From positions 4,588,001 through 4,652,000 of the forward strand of contig JANTQA010000026.1 in the NCBI GenBank assembly GCA_027625915.1: a DNA stretch of 64,000 nt, in the 5' to 3' direction. The stretch is from Anaeramoeba flamelloides. Its lineage: Eukaryota; Metamonada; Anaeramoebidae. The notes below the pieces were generated by a model. It was not told where the DNA came from. It worked only from the letters and a program-made list of their open reading frames with translations, and made no database searches. How positions within the stretch are numbered: the first letter of the stretch is position 1; each line of letters starts with the position of its first letter. Positions 47,801 through 57,963 of this stretch are shown piece after piece. Made by a program: the position numbers and the translations under genes.

Positions 47801-50800
47801 TGTTTGTTATTTCCAAAAACCTAAAAGTCCAATTTAGTCGACTAATAAACTATTCCGAATTCATTCTTTGATAAAAATATTGTTAAGTTTTTCAATTTTG
47901 AGATTTTTATTACCAATTTTGAATGATCAGAAATTTCAAACTAAACTATTTTTCAAAAATTTTGACTCACTTTATAATATTTATGGAAACTGTTTGGAGG
48001 GTTTATTACAGTATTCTTAACAAAAAAATATTTTCAAATTTTTGGATCAGAATCATTTTTTCTAATTTTGCAAATTTTAGTTTTGCTCTTTGAAAAATTC
48101 TTCTTTTTCTTTTTTTTTGATTTCTTTTTTTTTTCTTTTTCTTTTTCTTTGATTTTCTTTTTCTTTTCTTTTTTTTTTTTTTTTTAAAAAAAGATCATGT
48201 GGAAAAAAAAAAGATCTTCGAAAGACCAATAATCACTATGAAAATTTTAACTATGTAATGTCTTTGAAAATGAATTTAATTATTCATAAAAAATCTTGTT
48301 GTTCAACTTTTTTTCAGTGAAAGTTCAGTAATAAAAAATCGGTAATACTCATTTCAAAAATTGCGACTCACTTTTTTTAGTTTTTGGTTTTATTATTTTT
48401 AATTTTTAATATATCGGGCTTTTATATATTTAGAATGGCTTAAAAGTGAATTATAAATCAGATTTAGTTATTAATTGTTCTTGAATACTAAAGGATAATT
48501 TTTTTTTTTCAATTTATTATTTCAGGTGAGTCACAATATTTGAAAAAGTTTATTAACCAAATGCAATAAGTGTTTAACTCTTGATAAATTTAATTAATTT
48601 GTAAATTGAAGTTTAATTGTGTAAAAAAATTTCCGAAATCAAAAAACTAAACAATTGGTCTAAAAGTAAACAGGGGTTCAAACTAATCTATATTAATAAC
48701 TTTTATGTTTTTAGAAAATTTAACTCCTGTAAAATTTATTGATTAACTACCAAAATCAAAGATCCAAATCAAATTGGATGAAAAAGGCACAGAACTAAGA
48801 AATAGAGTTATTTGAAGAAAATTTACAATAAAATTATGTGAATTTTGAAAGATTAATGTGTAATTTTTTGACAAAAATACTAAGAAAAAGATCATTTGTA
48901 AAAATTTTTTAACAAAAAAAAAAGCATTTAATTTCACCAAAATTTGTAATTATGATGAAATTTTTGAAACAACAGTATTAAATATATTGTAACCATTTAC
49001 ATTAATTCTATATCTAACCTCAAAAGCCGATTGAAATTCAAAATTCGTTTGATTGTGTGTTTTACTGTTTTCTAATACCCAAATCAGAAAAAAATATGAC
49101 TTAAATTGTTGTAATACGTTAAATTTTGTCATCATGAGTTATTTACAACACCCTACTCCGAACTTGAATTGGAAAACAAAAAGAACGGATTTTTACTTTC
49201 TAAAAAAATAAAAGAAACTCAGAAATAGAAAAATTAAAATAAACCTATAAAAAACACAATTCTAAAAGGGAAAGCATAATATAGTGAATTTACAGGACTA
49301 ACTAATTTCAATTTGTCTTTTATCTTTTCAAATTTTTATGATAAAGATGAGTGAAGTTATAGTTCGTTTTATTTTTCAAGAATTATCATTAGTTACCATT
49401 TCTAATCAAATTTATCAGTCTACAGTTTCAAAATTTTAAAAAATTCTGCAAACTTTTGAGAGAATTCTTGACTTTTTTTAAATTAAATTTCTAAAATCTT
49501 CATTTTTTAAAAATCAAAGTTTTTAAATTCCAAAACAGCTTATAAAAACATTTGTGGCTTGTTTTTACCAATAAAATTTATTTGGATGATTTTTCGATTT
49601 TGAAGATTTTTGAAAAAAAAATCATGATCTCAATTAAAATTCAATTTTTTAATTTGTTTGTCAAATTAAAAACCTTTCTTTAAATCAAAAAGTAATTTTT
49701 GACCAATAAAAAAATCCAAAAAAGAAACTAAATTTTTCAAATACAGGCAATAAAAAGTATCTCCAAAGCACATAATCAACAACAACTATAACAGCACAAC
49801 TCTTTATATATTGATTTAGTTTTGGACTATTTCAAAGATGAGAGGAATTATTACCAAATGAAGAAATACTGAAAATTTAAAATGAGAGAATAACTTTTGT
49901 TTGGCTTTAAAAAAACAATTGTTTCCTATTTTACTGATCAACTTATTAAAGAGAAGAAACTCACCCAAACAACTGTCTCTTAACAATAATAACAAAATGT
50001 TTTCAAACAGCGGAAAACTGAATCGAAAATTTTAATCGAGGACAATTCTTTCGAACAAAGTAAAAATTGAAAATAAAGTGAAATTAAAAAATCATCATAG
50101 CTTTTTCAAAAAAAACTTGAAAATTTTTGAAAACATTTTTGCACGTTTGGATAGCATATAAAACAGTTTTTCAAGAAAAGCTTGGTCTCTTTTTTGTTGT
50201 TGTTTTTTTTTCGATCAAACTGAAAGATTTGTGGTTGTGGATTTTGGGGTTGGTTTGTTTAAATTTGGCAGATTTAGATCAAAAATAGGGTGATTGAACT
50301 TTGAAGGCTGTAGAAAAATGATTTGACAAAATGATCTTTTGTTAATACTGTTTGTTTTGGAAAGTAGAAGGTTTTACTGAACTGTATTTTTCAAAAACAA
50401 CAATTTAAAAACCGAAATCCACAGTTAAAGAAAAAAAAAAACCTGTTAAAAAAAAAAAAAACCAACAGTTAACAATAAAAAAAAAAAAAGCCTGTTACTG
50501 CTGAGAGAAAAATGTTGGACAGAGAAAAATAATGGGATAGCAATTTTAATTGGGAACATTAAAGAAAATGATTTTTAATTTCAATCGTTTGTGAAATAAC
50601 TAAAGAAAATAACAATAATCTACTTATTAGAATAACGACTAATGTAATTCTAGTTTTTCAAAACCTGATCTCTTATAATCTAAAGCAAAACTAAAAATTA
50701 CCATTTTCAGAATTAATAGTAAACTTTACTACAACTTGGATTTTTGTTAAAATAGCATGATCAACTTTAGTTATCAACCATTCAAATGAGTATTCTACAA

Positions 50801-52494
50801 ATACCACAGATTAATGAACTTGTAACACCTTTAAACCTGGATTTATATAAAATTCACCTAGTTATCAATAGGATTTGATTTTCAATTTTACTAATGTTCC
50901 CAATTAAAAATGGTTTGCAACTATTTTTCTATTTCCAACATTTTTCTCTCAACAGTTACAATAAAAAAAACAACAGTTATTTACAAAAACAAGACAAAAA
51001 ATTTTGAAAAGCACAAACAAAAACGTCAACATTGGTTATTGAAACAACTGTAGGTAGTGAATAGTTTCAAATTTTCAAAAGCAGGTTCTTATCGATTAGT
51101 CATTATTTTTAAAGACTAAATAAGTTTTTTTCTTGAGTTGAACATTTATTGGCTCTTTTAGAAAGATAATAAAGAGATACTTGGTTGTGTTTTAAAGGTA
51201 AAACTTCAAAGGCGAAACGTTCGTAATAAAAAGATTACATTCTAAAAATTATCATCCGTTTTAAATTTACTCTTTTGGAATTATTAAAGCTGTTTTTGAA
51301 AAATGTGGACTGTGGGCTTTATAAGACGTGATTATAAACTGTTTGGTTCGCCCTTTTGAACAGTTTGAAGAACACTTTTGAAAACTTTATGTTTTCTCTT
51401 TGTTAAAACAGCTGTACTTTGACAAGAGACGGCCAAGTTTTTAAAAAAGTGCTTTCAGATAATGACAATCGGCTTCGTTTCAATAGATGCCACAAAAAAT
51501 AAATACTGTTATTTTCAAATAAAAAAAAAACTAAATTTTATCTCAAAGTTTCAAAAACAAAGAGAACCAAATTAAAAAAAAACTCACGATTATCATGATC
51601 AAATGATCTTGAGAAGATCTTTGTTTTATTCTACGATTTATAATCCAATTGTTGGGAAAATATTTGAGAACCTGAAATAAAAATTTTTCTTTCTTAATTG
51701 GAAAATGGCAGTAAACAAAACAACTGCACTTTTATATTTCTAACACTCGGAATATTAAAAGAAAATAATTTCCAAGCGGAAGGTGATCTCTAGGTTGGCA
51801 CAAATACAGTCGAAAGCCCTTACGGAACGTGGTAATGAGTAACGAAAATGGTTATTGGAAAAGTACTTATTACTGGTATTTGCACTATAAATGGGAAAAA
51901 AGATTCACTCAATTTTCCTTCTCTTTTTGATTTTATAGAGAGAGTTTTGAAACAAGCAGGTTGTAATTCAATTTGTGAGACTCTATTTAGAAAAAGAAAC
52001 TATAAGGAAAATGAAGTTAAAATTTTTTACGAGTTATTAGGCAAATACCGCAACATTTTGTATGTCTTTGGATAGGTAGTGATCAAAGTTTGTTAGTATG
52101 AGTGTTTCAGTCGTTTGTTTGAAAAATATAACCGTGACAAAAAGATGGAATTTTCGGTTTGTTAGTTGCTTCGAAAAAGGCATTTTTGAGAATTCTTGTT
52201 TATTTTTTTTTTGTTTTTTTGGAGCAATGGGAATTGGAAGAAAAAAGAAAGGACTTACGAAAGATCTTTTGAAGAAAATTGTTTTTGAAATCGTAATGTT
52301 TGTCTGTTACTAATTTGTTGATCAAAGAGTCTGAGTGTTGTTCCCAATTTTGATAATGGCACACCTTTTTCATCTTCGCTATGATATTTGAAAATTTGAT
52401 AAAATCGTTTTATTTCTTCATCTGTAAAGTCGTCGTTTCCAATTTTTCCAATTACATTTAGAATTTCTTTTGTCTCCTTTTTTTCGGTTGTCAT
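41891..52494 (-). CDS. calmodulin-like EF-hand protein spread over 10.6 kb
   Basis: Exon 1 (52311-52494) gives MTTEKKETKEILNVIGKIG, then FTDEEIKRFYQIFKYH and a degenerate first EF-hand. Exon 2 (44116-44243) joins in phase (A|AA) and holds the E-helix and a non-acidic second loop, KTQKRGNIEK. The last exon (41891-42152) starts YLTFQNMI and holds the only canonical calcium loop, DENDNGTIYASE, plus a degenerate fourth loop. Total is about 190 residues, like calmodulin, centrin or a myosin light chain but with ~20 extra residues after EF1. It probably binds a target helix, with at most one strong Ca site. Problem: exon 2 ends in phase 0 before GTACGT, while the last exon needs two bases, so a micro-exon, a one-base error in the A run or an unusual donor must be assumed. 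Introns would be 8067 and 1963 bp. Confidence 0.6.
42311..42530 (+). repeat. dispersed repeat R3, short copy
   Basis: GAAATGGATGAGTTAGCCTC, CAATTTACTAATTATGAATCC, CAATTCTTGAAAATTGTG and TTTTATGTTGGATAG follow the first ~220 bases of R3 copy 1 in the same order. Lies in the EF-hand gene intron. Confidence 0.55.
43021..43508. mobile_element. ~490-bp inverted-repeat element with a coding-like core (ACCGGACATG family), copy 1
   Basis: Terminal repeats of ~62 bp: left has AATACCGGACATGAAAAAAA, then TCCCGGACAAG and TTTTTAATTGTGAATATTAG. The right is its inverse with few mismatches. The interior carries a 60-codon plus-strand frame at 43176-43358 (MMIDEITLVQNTIQ..., then FSKLYKPLIKLDCFSKKVDQ). A diverged sister at 50498-50956 keeps the same interior order. 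TA flanks are suggested but not clean. Confidence 0.7.
43176..43358 (+). CDS. 60-codon frame inside the inverted-repeat element
   Basis: Starts MMIDEITLVQN, ends LEYSRDTLL. Lysine-rich, with a normal mix of residues and a helix-like pattern. It spans most of the space between the terminal repeats, and the sister element at 50498-50956 has a related but degraded stretch. It may be what remains of a transposase or a captured host exon. Function unknown; I do not recognise the family. Confidence 0.3.
   Translation: MMIDEITLVQNTIQSIKKQEEKLSFSKLYKPLIKLDCFSKKVDQHMAIKQLLEYSRDTLL
46005..47231 (-). repeat. dispersed repeat R3, copy 2 (inverted, ~1.2 kb)
   Basis: Reads, inverted, from GAAATGGATGAGTTAACCTC to GATCCCTTAATCAATAAA, with blocks ordered as in 771-1850. 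Near its far end a ~170-bp unit (GATCAGAATTTTTTGACAC ... GACTAGTCCCTTAAT) is present twice in tandem. Lies in the 8-kb EF-hand intron. Confidence 0.6.
47257..49612. repeat. pair of ~95-bp inverted arms, 2.2 kb apart
   Basis: 47257-47350 is the inverse of 49515-49612: shared CCAAAACAGCTTATAAAAAC, then GGCTTGTTTTT-CCAATAAAATTT. The left arm directly abuts R3 copy 2. The DNA between includes a polypyrimidine tract. Either two solo copies of one repeat or the ends of a larger element. Confidence 0.45.
48101..48185. repeat. polypyrimidine (CTTTTT)n tract
   Basis: About 85 bases almost entirely C and T on the plus strand, built of CTTTTT-like units and broken by two GA steps. Being on the strand opposite to the EF-hand transcript, it would be purine-rich in that RNA. 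Confidence 0.8.
50498..50956. mobile_element. 459-bp TA-flanked inverted-repeat element (ACCGGACATG family), copy 2
   Basis: Left CTGCTGAGAGAAAAATGTTGG, right (inverted) ACTGTTGAGAGAAAAATGTTGG in part, and both continue to TTTTAATTGGGAACATTA. TA on both sides. Termini and interior align with 43021-43508 over their whole length, but the inner frame has decayed. It sits in the same host intron system. Confidence 0.65.
51287..51414. mobile_element. ~128-bp TA-flanked MITE (CTGTTTT family), copy 3
   Basis: Left AGCTGTTTTTGAAAAATGTG, right (inverted) CAGCTGTTTTAACAAAGAG. TA follows the right end. Length matches the copies at 6166 and 36616. Confidence 0.55.
51804..51900 (+). mobile_element. solo pogo/Tigger-like terminus
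   Basis: TACAGTCGAAAGCCCTTACGG, then GTGGTAATGAGTAACG and GGTTATTGG: a start and internal near-repeats typical of Tc1/pogo-type ends. No matching opposite end was found. A 75-codon plus-strand frame (51848-52075) begins inside it; that frame has no motif I recognise. Confidence 0.35.
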
Positions 52495-52912
52495 GTGATT
52501 AAAAACACAAAATAGGAAAATAGAGAAAAATGTTTTGCTTAACTGGATTTTATGAATTATGTTTTTTTATTAATTTCTCGATTATTTGTTCCTATTATTT
52601 TGATTTGACATTTTTGTTTATTTGTTTAATAATAAGGTTTGTCTGGTTTATATTTTGAATTTATAATATAAGAATTAAAATATGTTTGTTGTTTTTGATT
52701 GGAATTGATATTTGATTTTGGGATTTCGATTATTTTTGTTTTAAGTTAGTAATGATGGGAGGAGATTATTGTTGGGATTTTTGTGATATTTATGCGTTGT
52801 TTGATGTGTTTTAGGATGTTGGAAATGAAGTATATTATAAAGTTCTTGTTAAATTTTTTGATTATTGGCTATTTTAAAATTTCAATAACTCATAAATCAA
52901 GGTTATAATGTC

Positions 52913-52983
52913 TTCCGATTAGTATAGAGGTAGAATGCCTGACTGTCACTCAGGTGGCCGGGGTTCAATTCCCCGATCGGAAG
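52913..52983 (+). tRNA. tRNA-Asp(GUC): tRNA-Asp (GUC)
   Basis: Full cloverleaf without an intron. Acceptor stem TTCCGAT/ATCGGAA. D arm TAGTATAGAGGTAGAATGC with the A-box. Anticodon stem CCTGA/TCAGG closing loop CTGTCAC, which carries GTC. T arm CGGGG-TTCAATT-CCCCG with the B-box GTTCAATTCC. The discriminator base G fits tRNA-Asp. It lies 418 bp upstream of the minus-strand EF-hand start codon, in the opposite orientation, and has internal pol III promoters, so it is an independent unit. Confidence 0.96.
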
Positions 52984-52989
52984 TACTTC

Positions 52990-53001
52990 TTTTTTTTTTT
53001 T
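52990..53001 (+). terminator. RNA polymerase III terminator of tRNA-Asp
   Basis: A run of 12 T begins seven bases after the tRNA 3' end. T runs are common here, but the spacing is right for termination. Confidence 0.75.
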
Positions 53002-54234
53002 AACCTACTCTCCATAAACTTCAGATGATAAACTAAAAGAATCAGGTAAAAGAACGGATTTCTAACAGATAGAAAATTTTTTTAAGGTTGTTTTTACTTT
53101 GATTAAATTTTGAAAATGGAATAATTTTTTTTTAAAAAAAATTTTTTAAATTAAGATCAAAAGCAAAAGTTAACAATGAAAATATAATCAATGCCTCAGG
53201 GCCTGAAAGTTGTATACTTTAATTTGTTCAATAAGATGAAATATTAAAATATCCAAAACGATTTTAGTGAAGTTTATTGATAAATTTGCTTTAATTAATA
53301 AATGAATCTAGAAATAAAAAAGGGGAAAAGATGACCAAAAAAATCATTTAAGACTTATCATAAAAGGAAATAATTCAAACAATTCACAAAAATGGTCTAT
53401 AAAGAAAAAACAGAAAAATGTTCAAAAAAAAAAAAAAAATTCAAAAAACATCAAGTATTCTCTTGGCAAATTTTCAGACAGAATTGGAGATTTCGGAAAA
53501 CCAAATTGAAACTAGACATCAAAAATAGATGTTCTATCACCTCAAGATCTCGAAAGTTGTCCAGTTAAAGAAATTCAAAGCCTGCAATAACTTTATTAAT
53601 TACTGTTGTTAAAATAATGTTTGTTGAAAAGTATAATGAGGGTTTTAAAATAAAAAGCTTGTTTTTTTGTTTCGGAGGCCTAAACATTAACCAATCAAAA
53701 AAACCAACAAAACAAAAATAATTAAGTCTGATAGTGGTTTCTTAAAGTTCTATTACAAAAATAAAAATAGTTTATACAGTGATCAGAATAAAGCGTTCCC
53801 AAAGACTATAATTCATTTTTTAAAATATTGTCTGTGCTTTTTGTTTCTTCTTGTATAAGGCAACATCTAATCTATTACCAAATAGTATACCTAAGTTCAA
53901 ATAAATTTTGAAAGTAAAGGTCTGGTTATTTACAGTAAAATTTAAATTATTCATGCAAATAGTTGAAAATATTCCATAATATTCTCAATTTTTTTAAGAT
54001 TTTTTTGGTGATAAAAATTTTTTAAAAATTAACTCTATTTTTTGAGATAAATTTTGCAATTTGATCCGATATTTTTAGGATTTCTTTTTAAATAATAGAA
54101 CTTTGAAAACCAACACCCTATTTAATTAGGGATAATTATCATTTTCTTTGATGGGTTGATGTATTATTTTTCAATTACAAAAAAATATGCTCTTTTTTTT
54201 TTATTTTGAATGAAGAAAATTAATTTCCTCTTAC

Positions 54235-54770
54235 ACCCGTTAGGTTTTTTTGAATTTTAGAAGTTGGAAGAATGGAGTAAAATCATAAATATTGTTCAAT
54301 TCTTTTGAATCCTCGAAAAGCTGAAGTTAATTTTTTTTTTAATTTTAGAAAGAAAAAGTACATTTCAAAAATTTTCTTGTAATTTCTCAAAGTAAAAAAA
54401 AACCTAGGCACTTTCCGTTAGGTTTGCCAGAAATTCAAAGAATGGAGTAAAATCATAGATTTTATTCAATTATTTTAAATTCTGGAAAGAAAATGCACTC
54501 TACAGCGCGTGATTTTCACTTCTGTTACCATTTCTTGGGTTTTCTGTTTATTTAGAAAATCTATAGATTTTCATTGGGGTTTTTTGGGTTTTCTATTTAT
54601 TTGGAAAATCTATCGATTTTCGTTTGTTTTTTTTTGATTTTTCTGTTTATTTGGAAAATTGATAGATTTTACAAATAAAAAAAACCTCTTGAAAACCTAG
54701 ATACTTGATGGTACTTGATGGTACTTGGTGGTACTCTACGGCACTTCCATCATTTCTAATTTTTTTTTTT
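54235..54770 (+). repeat. dispersed inverted-repeat element R1, copy f (longest)
   Basis: Two rounds of the TTTTGAATTTTAGAA / GGAGTAAAATCATA block, three GGAAAATCTATAGATTTTC-type palindromic blocks (54550-54680) and a tandem TACTTGATGG tail, then TACTCTACGGCACTTCC. Confidence 0.6.
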
Positions 54771-54883
54771 TTCAAATTTCAATAAAGAACCTTAATTCTC
54801 TTTATCATTAACTAATAACAAAATAAATATTACTTCTATATTTTGAATAATTTCAAGAATATTATTCTGATTATTTTTGTATG

Positions 54884-55197
54884 GGGCAGTCAATTCTATA
54901 CAGAAAATGGAATAATTTTTTTAAAGATATAATTCAAATTATTGTCAGTTTCAAATTTAAGACAGAAACTTTAAAAAAAAATAGGACATAAAAAAAAACC
55001 CAATTTAAAGCCCATACTTTGGATTTTTTTTGATATAAATTCTTTTACTAGAATTTAAATTATGTACCTTAATTTGGGATTTTTTTATTTCCTTAAATTT
55101 CTTTGAAGTTTCTGTCTTAAATTTGAAACTGGCGGTAATTTGAATTATATCTTTAAAATAAATTATTCGATTTTCTTTATGATATGTGCAGTCCTAT
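54884..55197. mobile_element. ~310-bp palindrome, distant relative of the 197-bp MITE
   Basis: The core carries degenerate CAGTTTCAAATTTAAGACAG and CCTTAATTTGGGATTTTT blocks like the CAGTCAGTT family. Complementarity goes on ~45 bp beyond both usual ends (AAAGATATAATTCAAATTA and its inverse). The arms thus include sequence that is single-copy flank in the other copies. Confidence 0.55.
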
Positions 55198-55369
55198 AAA
55201 AAAAGATCTATATCTTCAATGATTCCTGGGTTGAAGTATTTTTTACATAAATTGCAATATTTTGTTTCTATTATAATCTAAACATAAACATAAGAATATC
55301 TATTTAGAAAAGTTGTGAAATTTCTTCGTTTCAAGAAGGGGGTTGAATCCTACTATTTTAAATATCATT

Positions 55370-55500
55370 CGTTATTAGGTTTCTTATAATTTCTAAAATT
55401 AAAAAAAATAGTTCGTTATCTTTTCCAGAATTCAAAAGAATTAGAGTAAAATCTTTGATTTTTCCCTAATATTTTTGAATTCTGGAAAAGTAATATTATT
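55370..55500 (+). repeat. dispersed element R1, copy g (partial)
   Basis: TTAGGTTTCTTATAATTTC, AAAATTAAAAAAAATAG, TTATCTTTTCCAGAATTC, GAGTAAAATCTTTGATTTTTC and GAATTCTGGAAAAG (in part), in the usual order. Neither end is complete. Confidence 0.55.
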
Positions 55501-56733
55501 TTTTTTTGATGACTCTATGAAATGAATGTTTGTTGATATTAAATATATATATGTATATATATATATAACTAATAATTTTTAATTGGTATGGCATTTCTGC
55601 CATAACTTTTTATTATTAAATTCTCTCAAAATTAATTAGATTAAATTCTAATAATTTTTAAATTTTCTGTTTCCCATTAATAATTTCATTCTCTTTTTCG
55701 AAAATTTTAACTCTTTTGATATGTTTTCCAAACAAAGAATTTCTAATTTTCTTTTTTACGAGAAATTTATAAATATATCGAGATTCTTACTTTATATATT
55801 TTTGTTTTAGTTTTATAAATTATTCTTGGAGAATGTGGATTAATTATTGAAAAATTTTGTGACTTTTTTATTTATCCAAACATCTATCCTGTTGAAATAT
55901 TTTTTGGGTTAGATTGAAAATAACTATTTCATAAAATAGTTGATTACTGTATAATGATTTAAATGTTTGTAATTTTAATCCATTATCTGTTTTTTTTTGA
56001 TTAAAAATCATTTTGGTTTTTTTTGAAATTGATTATAACTTTTTTAAAGGTTATTTATAAATGTTTCTCTTAGCCAAGTCAAATATCTAAATACTCTATT
56101 ACAGATAATTGATTTGATTTTAAAGTTTTATCAATATTTGGGTTCCTTTCAAATTATTGGATCATTTATTTATTATCATTAACTATTTATCAATTGGTAT
56201 ATTGGAGTTATATTCGTTTATTAAATTAAGTAATCTACAAACAATTGAACATGAAGAACTAACTCTTTTATTTTTTTCAGTTAAAAGGTGCCTGATATAT
56301 CCAAACATTAAAGAGAAAAGATTTTTCCCTTGATAAACTCCTATTCCTTCTTTTTTGTAATATTTTTGCTGAAAATTTTTGATTTTTTCATTTTTAATAA
56401 AAACCACACTTTTTATTTTGAAACCTAGATTAAACTTTTCAACATGTATAATTATGACAACAGTAAATAAGAAAAAGATCAAAGATTAAAACATGGATCA
56501 AATTTTGAAAAAAATTCTGTCTATTGGAATAAGAACAATTATTTTTCAATTGGCCAAAAAAAACAAACTAATTCTTTTTTAGTCAAGATTTTAACTTTCA
56601 GATATTTTTCAATAAACAATTTAAATTTTATATTTCATATTAGAGTTCAAAAAACCAAAGGATATTCTCAAACCAATTTGGAAAGGAAACTTGTCCAAAA
56701 TTTAATCCACATGCCTTCTTGAACTTTCGAATA

Positions 56734-57292
56734 CAGCCTATCCAAAGCTACCGTGGATTTTTATCAATATCAAATTTTGGTGTTCATATAAATTGTTAAA
56801 TCTATGAATATGAGAATAAGAAAGCTCATATTGAAAAAAAAAAAATTCCTAAATGAGTCAATTTTTAAGAATTTTTTTACATTTTCAAAAAAATAAATTT
56901 TCAGAACCCAAAATGACTCTAAACATCAAAAATTCCTGAAGAAACGAAATAAAATTTACTAAAAAAAATGAATTTATTTTTGATCAGATTGAAAAATATT
57001 TTTCATATCAACTCATTTATGAAAAAATATTTGCAATATAAGTTTTCTTCTTCTTAAATTCTTTGATTTAAAAATCTATATCATCACCAAAATTTGAGAT
57101 TGATAAAATTCCACGGTAGGCTAGGTACAGCTGTGTATTTCAATAACACCAGAAGATTATTTTTCATTCATCCCATTTCTCAAAAAATATTTTGAATATA
57201 AGCTTTCTTATTCCAAACTCTTCTTTTTAATAATCTATATCAACATCTAAATTTGATATTGATAAAATTTCACCGTCGCTTTGGAATAGCTA
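56734..57292. mobile_element. composite inverted-repeat element (CAGCC...TACCGTG family)
   Basis: One left arm (CAGCCTATCCAAAGCTACCG, then TGGATTTTTATCAATATC) and two successive right arms, ending at ~57132 and 57292, each the inverse of it for 100 bp or more. TA flanks the outer ends. The inner pair forms a ~400-bp palindrome; the second right arm is an extra copy. Confidence 0.65.
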
Positions 57293-57963
57293 TAAAAGTT
57301 AAATTAAGTCAACTCGATTAACAGTTTCAAAAAAATGAATGAAATAAAGAACCAAACTGATAGATTCTCTCATAAGGATGGGGTTATTCAAATAAAGGTC
57401 TTTTTTAAATGAAGGTGACTGGAGTAATTACACAATGGATTTTAAACAAGATAATGTCCTATATTGAATTCTCAATCTATTTTACAATAAAAAAAAATTC
57501 TCTTAATTCAATCTCTAAAAAAGCATAATATTGAAGAAAAGGAAAATAAATTTGCTCAAAAACAATACCAAGATCCACCACATGTTATCAAAAAGAAATA
57601 TGACTTTACAAAAACTGCCAAATATAAAAATTTGATTAATGTAAATTCTCTAATTTCTTAACTAGAGTATGTAACAAAACCATAAAATTAATACAAACAC
57701 ACCCTCCACACACCCTTTTGAACTGATTTCTTTTTAATTCAAATAATTTGGAATCATTTTTTCTTGAATTTTTCTATGAACTCTTTTCATGAAAACAACA
57801 AATTTCAAATTGACTTTTTTGAGTCTCTTTTGGTTTCAATAAAAAATGGTAAAAATTCCATCCTTTTTTTTTAATTCTTTTCAAAAAAAACAAAGAAACG
57901 AAAAACAAAAAATTTATTTTTCCTTTATCTTTCCTCCATCTTTCCAACTCAAATAATCTCCAG

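Larger units (their letters stand above)
53002..57963. other. 5-kb region between tRNA-Asp and the USP gene exons; repeat-rich
   Basis: Holds R1 copies f and g, a large palindrome (54884-55197) and a CAGCC-type composite element (56734-57292). 53.0-54.2 kb is AT-rich with nothing recognised. Upstream exons of the ubiquitin hydrolase must lie here or further left. One coding-like stretch (57491-57640, plus) ends at AAT|GTAAAT but is in the wrong phase to join directly to the next exon. Confidence 0.5.

Noticed and set aside
48950-49135. 61-codon minus-strand frame (MMTKFNVLQQFKSYFF...) in the EF-hand intron
   Set aside because: Reads somewhat like protein, but there is no EF-hand or other motif and no splice fit; length is within chance.
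57491-57640. Coding-like plus-strand stretch (KFAQKQYQDPPHVIKKKYDF) before the USP exons, ending at GTAAAT
   Set aside because: Its phase does not fit the next exon and it has no known USP motif; kept only as a possible upstream exon.
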